Below, piece after piece: positions 1 to 11,612 of a DNA stretch of 64,000 bases (positions within the stretch are counted from its first letter, which is position 1; every line of letters begins with the position of its first letter). The notes under the pieces were generated by a model. It was not told the DNA's origin and did no database searches. It saw only the letters and a list, made by a program, of their open reading frames with translations. The translations under genes were made by a program, and so were the position numbers. The DNA is from Antedon bifida (lineage: Eukaryota > Echinodermata > Crinoidea > Comatulida > Antedonidae): contig OY727095.1 in NCBI GenBank assembly GCA_963402885.1, positions 25,177,001-25,241,000 on the forward strand, in the 5' to 3' direction.

Positions 1-1065
1 CAAGAAGTATTGTTAGCAGAAACGGGGTACTGAAAAGTACGATATAAAAAATACCGTATTTTATACCGTATTTTTAAACCGTATTTTGAGTAGTTGCAGC
101 AGAAACAGGTGCTTATTCTATATGAATGAGTCAGGTATATCAGAGGTGGGCCTGTAACCAGGAATGTACCTCTGGTCAAGACTTCAATAACTTTTGCTCC
201 CATAGGATACAACTGGGTTCATTTACCTTTTATAAGTACTACTAGTACTGCATAATTAGGACACGGTAAAGTCATATCTGAATTGAAGTTCTAATATATA
301 TATTAATAGTTTATTTTGTATTTTTGTAGTTAAGTTAAGTGTTCTCCGAATAAATTATTAGTAATGGTCTCCCTTCCTTTGATGTTTTTATGGCCTCCAG
401 ATGTTACTTGCCAGTGTTTGCAATAGAGATAACATTAAATGAAGTTAGGTAAGAATTATTAATTGGCTTAAACAAATTTATGATAATAGGGTAAAGTCAA
501 ATAAAAGTAAAATTAATTAAAATCAGATATAAATTTTAATAGAAGAATAACAGCTATTTATCTCCCTGGCTCAATGTAGTTATGAAATTAGAGAAGGTAA
601 AGGTTGTTGATTTTAAAGATACATTCCAATACACTTGCTTTAGATAGATATTTATGTACAAATAGGTCATAGTTTTATCAATATGGTAACTACACAACAA
701 ATTTACCAAATACCAGTTCATTGCAGACTAATGGAAATTTGGATAACATTTGTAAATGTTTGTATGTCTATGCGTATGAAACTCAAATTGCCAAATGTCT
801 TTAATCCTCTAAAAATAGAACGACTATACAAAGTTTGTCGCCATGTGAATAAAAATGCTTCAATGATAAAAATGTTGTTGTTAAAAGAAACCAATTTCCT
901 GAGATGTTTTCTTGGTCTTGTATCCTGCATTTCAAATCATCATCAAGAAAGCTGACTCTTGCAACACCACTCAAGGCTAATGTACTTAATGCATCATTGG
1001 TTTCAGTAACCAAATTGTCCCTTAGTTTCTCACTTTTACCTCTAATAATCTAAACTAGTTATGTT
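1..1065. other. AT-rich stretch without recognisable gene
   Basis: I see no convincing coding region. The only structure is a short triplet of direct repeats, ACCGTATTTT starting near 53, 65 and 78 (12-13 bp apart). The small open frames at 683-955 (plus) and 718-1013 (minus) overlap each other, resemble no family I know, and are compatible with chance in AT-rich DNA. Part of the stretch just before 1066 could be the decayed 5' portion of the LINE that follows, but I cannot show this. Confidence 0.5.
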
Positions 1066-2435
1066 ATGGCTAACTTGATTAAAATTTATTGGAGTAACTT
1101 AAGTAATCAAACTGGTGTCAATACTTATAATGATATAGTTATCAATAGTCATGTTTCTGATGTTAGGGAAAATTATATAGATTATGTCAATGATGATCCA
1201 CAAAAAGTTCTGGATGATATAAGAATTTCATTTGAAGATGTTAAAAGTTCAATACTTCATTCTAAAAACAATAAAGCACCTGGTGTTGATGGCATCACTA
1301 ACGAATTGTTAAAGAACGGAGGTGACTGCCTTATTAGGTCACTTACATATCTTTTAAACTATTTTGTTACATCAGAGAGAATTTCCACCGAGTGGAATAA
1401 GGGATCATTATACCTACCCATAAAAAAGATAACTAGAGGTATTACATTATCATCATGTGTTGCTAAAATTTTCAATCGTATTATTTGTGATCGTATCTCA
1501 GAATTTCTTTAGAGTAATCTAGTATTGTTACGGAAATCCAGGGAGGCGCTTTAGGAAAAATCATAGATGTGAGGACCACATATTTACACTTAAAGCATTA
1601 CTGGCTACGCGTAATGCGGAAAATATGTTAACATACTTAGCCTTCATGGATTTCATTCTTTTGACACGGTTTGGCGTAATGGCCTTTTGTCAATAGCATG
1701 GAATACTGGTATCCCTGGTAAAGTCTGGAAAATTATTGATAAACTTTATACAAATGTCAAATGTAATGTTAAGTTTGATGATATTGTAACTGATTATTTT
1801 ATGTCGATGGAGGGGTTAAGCAAGGCTGCGTATTATCACCGACCTTATTCTGTATTTTTATAAATGAACTCTCCAAAATGTTTTATAATGAAAATGTTGG
1901 ATGTCATACTTTGGGCACAAAAATTAGCTGTCTTTTTTGAGCTGATGACGTTGTCTTTCTCAATTAAAAGTATTCTGAATAATACTGGATTTAATAATGT
2001 ATTCTCAAATAACATACCTATAGATTCAGGTTTGTTTAAATCTTTAAAGTGTGTTAATTGTCAAATGTATGAATTGGATTGGTTTAAAAAAAAGCTGTAC
2101 CAAAACCATCATTATCACTTTATGTTAAATTAAAAAAATTGCCTGAGTTAGAAAATTATCTTACTGTTAAAACTGATTTTCTTGGTGCTCAATTGAAATT
2201 TAGGGCAAGATCAAATACTCTTCAACTTGAAAGTAAATTAAGTAAATGGGATATGAATAATACTGGTAATTGTATATGTTATGTAAGGATGAACTTGAAG
2301 ATTTATATCATTTTATGTTAAATTGTAAAGTACTACAAAAAGTGCGAATTTCAGAATTTGAATGCTTGAAAAAAAACCGTAATGATTCTGGTCTATCAGA
2401 TCTATGGAATTCACTCCAGTTAAATAATTCAGAGG
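1066..2435 (+). pseudogene. Decayed LINE (non-LTR retrotransposon) reverse transcriptase
   Basis: A retrotransposon reverse transcriptase copies element RNA into DNA at the target site; this copy is dead. The first open segment (1066-1512, 148 codons) carries KAPGVDGI at residues 70-77, then a WNKGSLYLPIKK stretch and RGITLSSCVAKIFNRII, the usual fingers-region order of LINE RTs. After a stop at 1510-1512 the homology continues in other frames: GGFRKNHRCEDHIF (about 1540-1600), GGVKQGCVLSPTLF (about 1812-1853), and the active-site ADD at 1941-1949. A two-base shift at 1939-1940 splits the preceding FF from ADDVVFLN, so the catalytic box itself is frameshifted. From about 2139 a C-terminal segment follows (LKFRARSNTLQLESK, then a Cys/His-type tail ending near YHFMLNC at about 2325). 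Several stops and shifts make it non-functional. The clade is not resolved; CR1/Jockey-like is possible. Confidence 0.85.
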
Positions 2436-2880
2436 TTATTTAATGATTATACTTGGGCCTTTAGACAACGTATCAAGTCTAACATTATTGAATGATTTTT
2501 ATATTTTAGTTATCTTACTGTTTTCTTTTGTTAATCAATTCTGTTTACAGTCATCAAATAATTCACTACAGCTGAAATAATCTAATCTATGCTTTCCTGT
2601 TTATTGATTGTCCCTAATTTGGGTTCCTATTGTTCCTTATTATTTTTGCTGGTAACACTGTGTATCAAGAGTGTGTATATCTTAACATAGATCTAAGTAC
2701 TGTATATTCCTTTGTTCATATACTAATTGATATGCTAATTTAGTTTCCAAAGTATGTGGATTGCATTTAATTGGTATTAGTATTACAGTTTATTTTTAAT
2801 TTGGTTTTATCAAATTTCCGTTTAATCGGAGTATTATCTGTTTTAATCTAGTCTATTTTTATTTTTATACTCAAATTTTA
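2436..2880. other. AT-rich stretch after the LINE remnant
   Basis: No open frame of note. It is probably 3' untranslated sequence of the LINE remnant that ends near 2435, because a second copy of the same C-terminal coding tail starts right after it at 2881. I see no poly(A) tail or target-site duplication that would fix the end. Confidence 0.3.
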
Positions 2881-3110
2881 AAGGAGCAAATTTAAAATTC
2901 AAAGCAAGAACCAATAATTTAGACCATTGTAATATTTGTCAAACTAATTCAATAGAAACAATTGATCATTTCTTATTTGTCTGAAAATATATCCTCCATA
3001 AGAAACACTTGTTTTAATGAATTGAAAAGGGACTTATGTACAATTGATGAATACTATTGTAATATTTGTCAAACTATCAATAAAAACTAATTTATCATTT
3101 CTTATTTTTG
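2881..3110 (+). pseudogene. Second LINE C-terminal tail fragment with internal direct duplication
   Basis: Plus-strand translation from 2889 gives LKFKARTNN followed by CNICQTNSIETIDHFLF. It aligns with LKFRARSNT and the Cys/His tail of the upstream LINE remnant (2139-2330), so this is another copy of the same C-terminal domain. The CNICQT...IDHFLF part is present twice as DNA, at about 2923-2983 and again at about 3051-3107 (offset ~128 bp), the second copy more decayed. Both have stops and no start. Confidence 0.6.
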
Positions 3111-3274
3111 ACTTATTTCTTATTTGAATACTATTTGGAAATGTTTTTTAATGGTTCAACAAAATTTAAACACCATTGATTACTAGATAACATCTATGAT
3201 TTATATCAAGATAAAACAATTTGCTCAATTTTTGGACTTTAATTGTAAATCATTTTTAATTACAGCTATAGTTA

Positions 3275-3821
3275 AGTCTAGGACCTGGGTCAAATTTGTA
3301 TGCATTTAATTTAGGAGAGAACATCTCAACTGTTAGGATAATTTGACACCAACGAACAACATGGAATGTGTGCTGAATTCGCTATCCGGGGCGACCATGC
3401 CCAAAATCAGGGTCACTGACATTTGACCTAGAAATGACCAAAAAACACATTTTCTGGTTAAATTATTCTTTAAAATGCTACTCAACTTGTATTGACAATT
3501 TTTAATTATGAAACTAATTGTATGGAAAATGTGCATATTTTCATTACTTTTATACAAAAAACAAGTATTTGGTAGTGTAATTGTTATGTTTTTTTATATA
3601 ATATTAAATTATTTAAGTGTTTGAAAAAACTATTTGGTATCAAATGAAAGCCCATTAAATATTCTATCCATTGCTACCCAACTTGTATTAAGAATCTGTA
3701 ATTATGTTGTATTTTTTTTATATCTAGGCGGAGGATAGTCTAGATCATTATCCTATAACACTAACAGTTGAGATACTCTCTCCTAAATTGATGCATACAA
3801 ATCTGACCCAGGTCCTAGACT
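3275..3821. repeat. Inner ~547-bp inverted-repeat unit
   Basis: The termini are AGTCTAGGACCTGGGTC on the left (3275) and its complement on the right (3805-3821). The inverted match runs about 60 bp with a few mismatches, through the ATCTCAACTGTTAG segment. It is a self-contained MITE-sized unit that shares its left arm with the larger 3275-5032 structure. Confidence 0.65.
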
Positions 3822-5032
3822 ATATGACTATACATTCATTTTAACTATTATTCATAATGGGTGTTAGTTTGTCCAATTTGTTAAATTTATTGGATATTTT
3901 ACGTACTGGTGGCCATCTCGGATTTGACACCCTTAATCTTTTTTAGAAAAACATCTTTTTTGTATTACTTTACAACGTAGAGAAACTAAATCAGCTGGAA
4001 TTTTGCTTTTAACAAAAAATGACAAAAAAATTACATAGTGGCCTATTAATATGAATATATATGTTCCGAGTATTTTGATACCAATATCATTTTGATAGAC
4101 CAAAGGGTTACGGAGATAGGGCAATTTGGATGCCATTTTGAAATTGCATTGAAAATCTGTAACTATGAATAATGATGTAGATTTTTTTTTTAAATTTGCA
4201 TATTTTATTAATTTTTGACAAAAATGAGTATATTAAATAGTGTAAATTTATTTTGGTTTATTTATAATGATTAAATTATTAAAGTGTTTAGAAGATTGTG
4301 CATATTTTGACAAAAATGAGTACTGTATACTGTACGTAAGTGCAAGTAGTGTACATTTATTTTGTATAATAAATCAATATTTTTTTAGTTTTAATGAAAT
4401 ATGTGACACTATATCAAATGAAAGCCAATCAAATATGCTATCCAATTGAATTGTAAAGTTAAAATTAATAAAGCTACTTTAGAAAATGTTTTATAATATT
4501 ATAAATAAACCAAAATAAATTTACACTACTTACTGTATACTCATTTTTTTTCAAACACTGATGATGTAATGATTTAATATTATATAAATAAACATACCAA
4601 TTACGCTACCAAATATTCATTTTTTTGTATAAAAGTAATAAAAATATGCACATTTTCCATACAATTATCTTCATAATTAGAAATTTTCAATACAAATGCT
4701 TTTATTTGATACCACACAGTTTGTCCTTGGCATTTTAAAGAATAATTAAACCTGAAAATGTGTTTTTTGGTCATTTTTTCGCTAGAGGTTGTGTTAGACT
4801 GAATATAAATATGAATATTCTGAACAATTTTTCACCAAAAGCAAATCTGTACGACAAGTGGTTGTCGAGATATAAGAACCACACATTTTTAACTTAAGAC
4901 CCTGATTTTGGGCATGGTCGCCCCGGATAGCGAATTTGGCACACATTCCATGTTGTTCGTTGGGGTCAAATTATCCTATAACAGTTGAGATATTCTCTCC
5001 TAAATTAAATACAAATCTGACCCAGGTCCTAG
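3275..5032. mobile_element. Nested inverted-repeat (foldback/MITE-like) element
   Basis: The left arm begins near 3275-3278 with CTAGGACCTGGGTC and the right arm ends at 5032 with its reverse complement. The arms pair far inward: the segment around 3350-3413 (including CGCTATCCGGGGCGACCATG) matches, inverted, 4900-4975, and about 3540-3620 matches, inverted, 4556-4640. A second, shorter right end with the same terminus lies at 3762-3821. Internal direct repeats (about 3634-3690 and 4408-4450, both with ATCAAATGAAAGCC) and a further internal inverted pair (about 4190-4270 with 4490-4550) indicate nested or partly duplicated copies. There is no transposase ORF. I could not identify a clean target-site duplication. 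Confidence 0.75.
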
Positions 5033-5310
5033 AAAACAGAAACAGTCAAAAACATTTCAATAGAATAGATTTTACTATTATGAAAATTGTGCATTGTCAA
5101 TTGTCCTTAAGATCGACAATTGTCCTTAATATGCACTTATTTCTTAAATGTATTGTTTATAGTTCATAGATTTTACAAATATGGTACAGTATTGTTAATT
5201 GTTATAACTTTTTGTGAACATTTTGTATGGGTTGAACCTCTCGTTACGTGTTCCTCCGTTTTAAAGGAGAGAAACCAATAACTATTATTATTATATTATG
5301 TTGGCACCTT
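5033..5310 (+). other. Possible LINE 3' end
   Basis: The stretch ends with TTTTAAAGGAGAGAAACCAA followed by a short (ATT)n-like run at about 5280-5300, the sort of tail seen at LINE 3' ends. It may be the continuation of the LINE remnant that was split by the foldback element at 3275-5032. This is inferred only from position and tail composition. Confidence 0.3.
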
Positions 5311-6856
5311 TATCAACTCAGTAAAGGCACCATAGCAGAGCTATTAAAGCAACATAATATAAGTCTTATTGAAACTTTTAATCATTTTAGGATATTGTCT
5401 AAGTGCAAATCCAAATTTGATTGTTTAATTGCTTAATAAACAAAGCTATTCAGTTAAAGCTAAATTGTTTATTAATTAAGAAGGAGGAGCTTAATAACTT
5501 AAGTTCTCAGTATTGTAGGCCTTCTTTGATGTTAATTAACCAATTAATTAGTATTTCCTGTTACCCATTGGTGTTTATTGTTTTGTATAATTCGATTCGG
5601 TCTTGTTTTTTGTTATTAAATTTTATTGTCAAGTTATATAGTAAGCGTCTATTAATTAGTATAACAACAACATTTTTATATTTAATGACAAAACGTAGAT
5701 AAAACGATTTTAATATTATTTTACAAATCTGTTGTCCTTAGCATTTTAATTAATTAATTAAAATATAATAGATCTGACATAAGATTATGTGTACCGCGTA
5801 CTCATATGACAAGATATAGGAATTCTTTTTATCCAAATTCAATTTTTCAAATTTAATCAGGCGCTAGTTTTGTTACTTATCATTTGTATTATGTATGCCA
5901 AAGGAAAGCAAATTTCCACAAATTATTGGACGAATAAAATATATATTATATCTGATCTTAAAACTTTTTGAAAATGGAACATGTTCCCAATGTTAAATCA
6001 TTACAGTGGCATATTATAACAATAGACCTATTATAATTTATAGGTCCATCAATGATACCAACACACAGATTTATTTCATTTATTTTATATACTATCATCA
6101 TGTAATTATTTTTAAACCATGATTTGACCAAAAAGATTGTATCCTTTTATTTTGTATATTAATTGTAGTAAGGGATTGTAATGCTTTTATAACCATATTA
6201 CTACACAATTAACTGCTCTTAGTCTTATCTCTGTGAGTGACAATAAAATCTCCCTCCCCATTAAATAACACCCCTCCCCCCTTCTACCCTAATGACATTC
6301 ACACAGAGGTTCCAAATATATTGAAAAGATCATTTTTTTATGTTGCGTTATTAAAAATCTGTAATTTAACGAGAAAATGTGACTTTTATACGCAATTTTT
6401 TCCACTCATGTCGTAAATTGTTTACCACAAATGCGATGGAGCGTGACCGAAATTACGATACGCCGTCAGCGCCCGTTGACAAATATGCTATAAAACCTAT
6501 AATTGACTATTTATAGAATAATGTAAATTTAATTTACAATAAATACTAATGACATAATAAAGAAATCCAAATATAAATTGAAATATTTACAGATAATGTG
6601 TTTAAAAATATCCAAATAAAAACGGCCTTCCATAACATAAAGTGCGCCCTCAATCGTCATACATTTATCAAACTTTTGAATTTTATGTTTATGTTTTATG
6701 CCATCACAAATGGCAAAATATATTTTTCGACTTTATGTTATTGTTAACTAGATTAAGAAGGAAAAAATCTACAAAGTCTACAAGATAATAATTTCACTTA
6801 ACAAACTTTAACAGCGGAAAACGGCCAGTTTGTGATTAGTCAGAATCAGAAAATAT
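5311..6856. other. AT-rich stretch without recognisable gene
   Basis: Short open frames at 5248-5436 and 5421-5702 (plus) have strongly AT-biased composition and no family resemblance that I can name. A short GC-richer patch (about 6430-6480) carries no open frame. I see no RNA gene or element end here. Confidence 0.4.
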
Positions 6857-7156
6857 TTACTCATTCTTCCCTAAAGGATGGTGGAGCTGAATTGTATTGG
6901 CATCCCACATTGTGTGACGTTTTTGAGACATTTTAGAATAAATTTCATCCCAAGTGTTATTTGAAAATATATTATTGAAAAAAAAAACCAAAACAACGCT
7001 TTTCTCAATTACGTTGTTGCCAAATTGAATACTGGTTCTAAGTTGTGTATGACCAAATCGAATTAACACGGGTGTTAAGATAAACAAATACACCATCATC
7101 CAGACTGTACCTCCCTTCCTAGACTCATAATAACTACTGTACGCATCTTGGCCCAC
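6857..7156 (-). CDS. Uncertain 99-codon open frame
   Basis: An ATG-initiated minus-strand frame of 99 residues with a hydrophobic stretch around residues 20-35 and a polar C-terminal part containing TWDEIYSKMSQK. I do not recognise it. The amino-acid mix is less AT-biased than in the neighbouring chance frames, so it could be an exon or a decayed element fragment. No flanking splice signals or related neighbours support it, and chance remains the simplest reading. Confidence 0.12.
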   Translation of the reverse strand: MGQDAYSSYYESRKGGTVWMMVYLFILTPVLIRFGHTQLRTSIQFGNNVIEKSVVLVFFFNNIFSNNTWDEIYSKMSQKRHTMWDANTIQLHHPLGKNE

Positions 7157-8600
7157 TACAATTCAGAGAATTAAAACGCATAATATTTACGAGAGACTTG
7201 TTTCCATTAAGAATCTTCATTGAATGTCAACAACCATATTATTATTTTCCCATAAAAAAGGCCTATATAAATTTGGAAAAGAAACATCAAACTTTGCTAA
7301 GAAAAATATAAGATAAGAACTAAAAACAAATACATGTAAAAACTGCAGGTGTGCTAGGCAGATTCCGACTATACAGACATTTTGCGAAAGATCTGATCCT
7401 GTTATTTTTTCTAATGTCCTTTCTATGACTTAATAATCGCGATAGTTTTTAAATTGTCTGAATTTTATTTCAAAACCCAATACCTACAGCAAAATTAACT
7501 CGCAAATATAACAGGAAGGTTTTCCAAACGCCATGCTCTGTTGTCAAAATCTACAATTATTGTGTGAAATGAGAATAATATTATATCTTATATCTTTGAA
7601 CAATGTAAATATAGGTTAACTATTTCAGCGGTACGTTTACAATCTGCGTAGGAACCTTTTTGAAAAGTCTTTGTAGGGCCTCATCGCATAAATGTGTTTC
7701 TTTCATCTCTGTTTATTCCGTTCCGTTTACATTGTATGTTTGCCAATGTTTTTATTGAATTAAAGATTGATAGTTGGTAACTAATGTAAAGAGGGTTTGT
7801 GCAAAATGTGGTCATCCCTAACCAGAGCTGCTTAGAAGTAGTTTTGGTCATATATTTTGTAGAAACAGCACTTGTGACAAAATCCGCCGTCAATATGTGC
7901 TGACAACCACATTATTTTGTGCAAACTTGCCACCCTCAATGTGCAATTGATGTATCAAATGATTTCTACACTTGTGTTGTTTTTGATGGAAATATAGGTT
8001 CAAATCGGCAAAAAATCATCACCCAAACATGACGCCGTTATATGTAACAAATTTTGATGTTAAATGTGCAAATAATATTTTTTAATCAAAAAACTGTTTC
8101 GTTTGCTAATGTGAGATTGAACGGCTGGTAATAATATGTATATTTTGTAACACGAAACATTTTTTTTGTGTTCAATTCAATTCAAATTCACATTTATTTA
8201 GCCAAAAGCAGCATGGACCTTACACTCGAAAAACGGCATTCTGTAGTAGTACCGGTAGTAAGTCCATTTACAAAAATAAAAATAAGTCATACTATTATTG
8301 CTGAGAATTATAAATTAACTTCAATCTGTGGAAGTAGTGTCATCATCAGCTATAGACACGATCGTACATCCAATATCATCGGACAAAATGTGTTGTTTTT
8401 TAGAAGACAGCATCTTTTATTCTGGATTACACAATCATATCTGCAAGGTGGACAAGGACGACACATCTCATTTTGGATATTGCATTTTTGCTATTTATTA
8501 TTGAATTTTTCAAACAAAAATATGATATAGATAGTAACAACGGATAGGATTATGTGCTAGATGTATCCCGGGTCGTCCCTATGCAACGTATTTTGGTGTT
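7157..8600. other. AT-rich stretch without recognisable gene
   Basis: The open frames at 7681-7893 (minus) and 8168-8530 (plus) show no known domain. The segment near 8171-8200 has a short ATTCAATTCAAATTCA run followed by TTTATTTAGCC, which looks like repeat-derived sequence, but I cannot assign a family. Confidence 0.4.
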
Positions 8601-9060
8601 GAAATATTATACTATATAGGGGGCGCTATAACAAGCAAAAATTGTATTCATAAAAGCATGCACAGCAAATTCATATCCAAATATCAGCAACAGAATTCAT
8701 TTACGGCCTACAGAATTTTGCAAATCAAGATTTTATAAGATATCTCAACGTTAAAATCATATTGATGTTTTAGTTAACCCCTTCTCTGCGTATACCCGGT
8801 ACTACCGGGTATAAACAAACGTCGTTGAAATACCGGGTATGGGCAAAACAATTATTTAATCGTATTTGCCTATAATATATAGCACCCTCTATATTCTTTC
8901 GATGAACTTGAATATTTTTGCAAGTCATTAAAAAAATTTTCCAGCAAAAAAAACGGCCCTCTATAGTTGTATTATCGTCTTGAAAATAATGCGCCCTCTA
9001 TAGTTAATTAATTAATTAATTATATATAGTATAGTATATATAATAGTATTTCTATCTTGG
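8601..9060. repeat. Cluster of GCGCCCTCTATAG-like motifs and a 23-bp palindrome
   Basis: Related short motifs recur: inverted GGGGGCGCTATA near 8617-8630, AGCACCCTCTATA near 8880, CGGCCCTCTATAGT near 8952, and GCGCCCTCTATAGT near 8991. A perfect palindrome with 11-bp arms around a central C occupies 8791-8813 (half site TACCGGGTATA), with a further TACCGGGTAT half site near 8831. Just before it is TTAACCCCTTCTCTGCG (8774-8790), which resembles the end of a TTAA-targeting element. Together these look like debris of small DNA-transposon ends, but no complete element can be bounded. Confidence 0.4.
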
Positions 9061-9149
9061 AAAGTTGTTTTGAGTAGCGTAATGGCGGCAATTTTGAAAG
9101 TAACAAAAATTTACCAGCCCCAAACGTTTTTGGGATAGGATCCCGTTAT

Positions 9150-11612
9150 TATCAAGAGGTGTGTATAACGTTAGCAAAATGTTTTCAAAATGTAATGGTT
9201 TCATTACAACGTTATTGTTAATGTTCATTTCACGTTAGTACTAAATGTTAAATTTAAACGGTTGTTGTAAATGTTTCAACGTTATCTAAAAAAGAATGTT
9301 TGGATGTTTCTAAAACGTTAGAAAAATGTTAACATGTTATGTAATCGTTTGTTTTAAATTGTAAACGTTTGTATAACGTTAGCAACAAGTTATTGAAATG
9401 TTGCTTGATGGTTTATTAGTACAACGTTAATGGGAACGTTCATTACACGTTAAATACTTGTTAAAAACAAATGTTATTTAGATGTCACATTATTTCAAAG
9501 TTATGTTGATGTTATATTTGAACGTTATTGTAAACGGTTTTTTTAACGTTAGCAAAATGTTACCAAAACGTTGTCTACTGGTTTACTTACAACGTTATTG
9601 GGAACGTTCATTGCACGTTAGGCCAATGTTAAAAACAAATGTTATTTAGATGTCACATTATAATGTTTATTGTAAATGTTATTTAAAAGTTATGTTGATG
9701 TTATATTTGAACGTCATTGTAAACGGTTTTTTTAACGTTAGCAAAATGTTACCAAAACGTTGTCTACTGGTTTACTTACAACGTTATTGGGAACGTTCAT
9801 TGCACGTTAGGCCAATGTTAAAAACAAATGCATGTCACATTTTAACGTTTATTGTAAATGTTATTTCAACGTTATTTCAAAGTTATGTTGATGTTATATT
9901 TGAACGTTATTGTAAACGGTTTTTTAACGTTAGCAAAATGTTACCAAAACGTTGTCTACTGGTTTATTTACAACGTTATTGGGAACGTTCATTGCACGTT
10001 ATGTCAATGTTAAAAACAAATGTTATATAGATGTCACATTTTAACGTTTATTGTAAATGTTATTTCAACGTTATTTAAAAAGTTATGTTGATGTTATATT
10101 TGAACGTTATTGTGAACGTTTTTTTAACGTTTGCAAAATGATATCAAAATGTTGTCTAATGGTTTATTTACAACGTTATTGGGAACGTTCATTGCACGTT
10201 ATGTCAATGTTAAAAACAAATGTTATATAGATGTCACATTTTAACGTTTATTGTAAATGTTATTTCAACGTTATTTAAAGAGTTATGTTGATGTTATATT
10301 TGAACGTTATTGTAAACGTTTGTATAACGTCAGCAACATGTTATTGAAATGTTGCTTGATGGTTTATTTACAACGTTATTGGGAACGTTCATTACACGTT
10401 AGGCCAATGTTAAAAACAAATGTTATGTAGATGTCATTTTTTAATGTTTATTGTTAATGTTATTTCAACGTTATTTAAAAGTCATGTTGATGTTATATTT
10501 GAACGTTATTGTAAACGTTTGTATAACGTTCGCAAAATGTTATCAATATGTTTTCTAATGGTTTATTTATATCAATATTGGGAACGTTCATTGCACGTTA
10601 GGCCAATGTTAAAAGCAAATGTTTTATAGATGTCACATTTTAACGTTTATTGTAAATGTTATTTCAACGTTATTTAAAAAGTTATGTTGATATTATACCT
10701 GAACGTTATTGTAAACGTTTGTATAACGTTAGCAACATGTTATTGAAATGTTGCTTGATGGTTTAATTACAACGTTATTGGGAACGTTCATTGCACGTTA
10801 GGCCAATGTTAAAAACAAATGTTATATAGATGTCACATTTTAACGTTTATTGTAAATGTTATTTCAACGTTATTTAAAAAGTTATGTTGATGTTATATTT
10901 GAACGTTATTGTAAACGTTTGTTTAACGTTCGCAAAATGTTATCAATATGTTTTCTAATGGTTTATTTACAACGTTATTGGGAACGTTCATTGCACGTTA
11001 GGCAAATATTATTTAAAACAGTTATGTAGATATTGCTTTTCAATGTTATTTTGAATGTTTTACAGACGTTATATAAATATTATTTAGAACGTTAGACAGA
11101 TGTTGAGTTTGAACGTTATTTTATACTGTCTGATTAACGTTATCAGCATGTTATAAAAACATATTGATTGCAACGTTATTGTGAACGTTCAATTAACGTT
11201 ATACAAATGTTACTGAATTAGTTTTGTAAATGTTACTTTTGGACATTATTGTAAACGTTATTCTAACATTAGATGAACGTTATCAAAACATGTTTTGTAA
11301 TGGTTACATTTTGAATGTTATTGTAAATGTCCTTCAAACGTTACATAAACGTTATTATAAATGTTCTGTATGAGGTAAAACGTAACATTTTTTAGAACGT
11401 TTATTTAACGTTAGGTAAATGTTAATAAAACAAGTTTGGAAAATGTTATATATTAACGTTATTATAAACGTTTTTACAACGTTGAAAGAATGTCCGACGA
11501 ATAAGTCTTGTTAAGTGAACGTTATTTTAAAGTTCTTTTAACGTTCGTAGTGAACCTAACCAAACAATAACCAAACGAGAACGTTAGAAAAACGTTATGT
11601 GTTTGCTGGGAG
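9150..11612. repeat. AACGTT-rich tandem array, ~200-bp unit
   Basis: The marker TGGGAACGTTCATT begins at 9599, 9788, 9980, 10180, 10380, 10579, 10779 and 10979, giving unit lengths of 189, 192, 200, 200, 199, 200 and 200 bp. The core (about 9590-11000) is well conserved. The flanks (9150-9590 and 11000-11610) keep the AACGTT theme but are diverged. Inside each unit AACGTT or its one-base variant AATGTT recurs every ~11-13 bp. Open frames at 9650-10030 and 10420-10629 are by-products of the repeat. The array ends at GTTTGCTGGGAG, directly beside the first visible exon of the Myb-like gene. Confidence 0.9.

Noticed and set aside
1864-2133. Separate 89-codon gene after the RT remnant
   Set aside because: It spans the RT region in the wrong frame around the ADD box; the meaningful homology lies in the shifted frame.
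8168-8530. 120-codon plus-strand protein gene
   Set aside because: No recognisable domain, no splice or start support, and it overlaps repeat-like ATTCAATTC sequence. Chance is more likely.
9650-10030. 126-codon open frame in the AACGTT array
   Set aside because: It repeats itself every ~200 bp unit and is lost in units of slightly different length. There is no domain, so it is repeat-derived.
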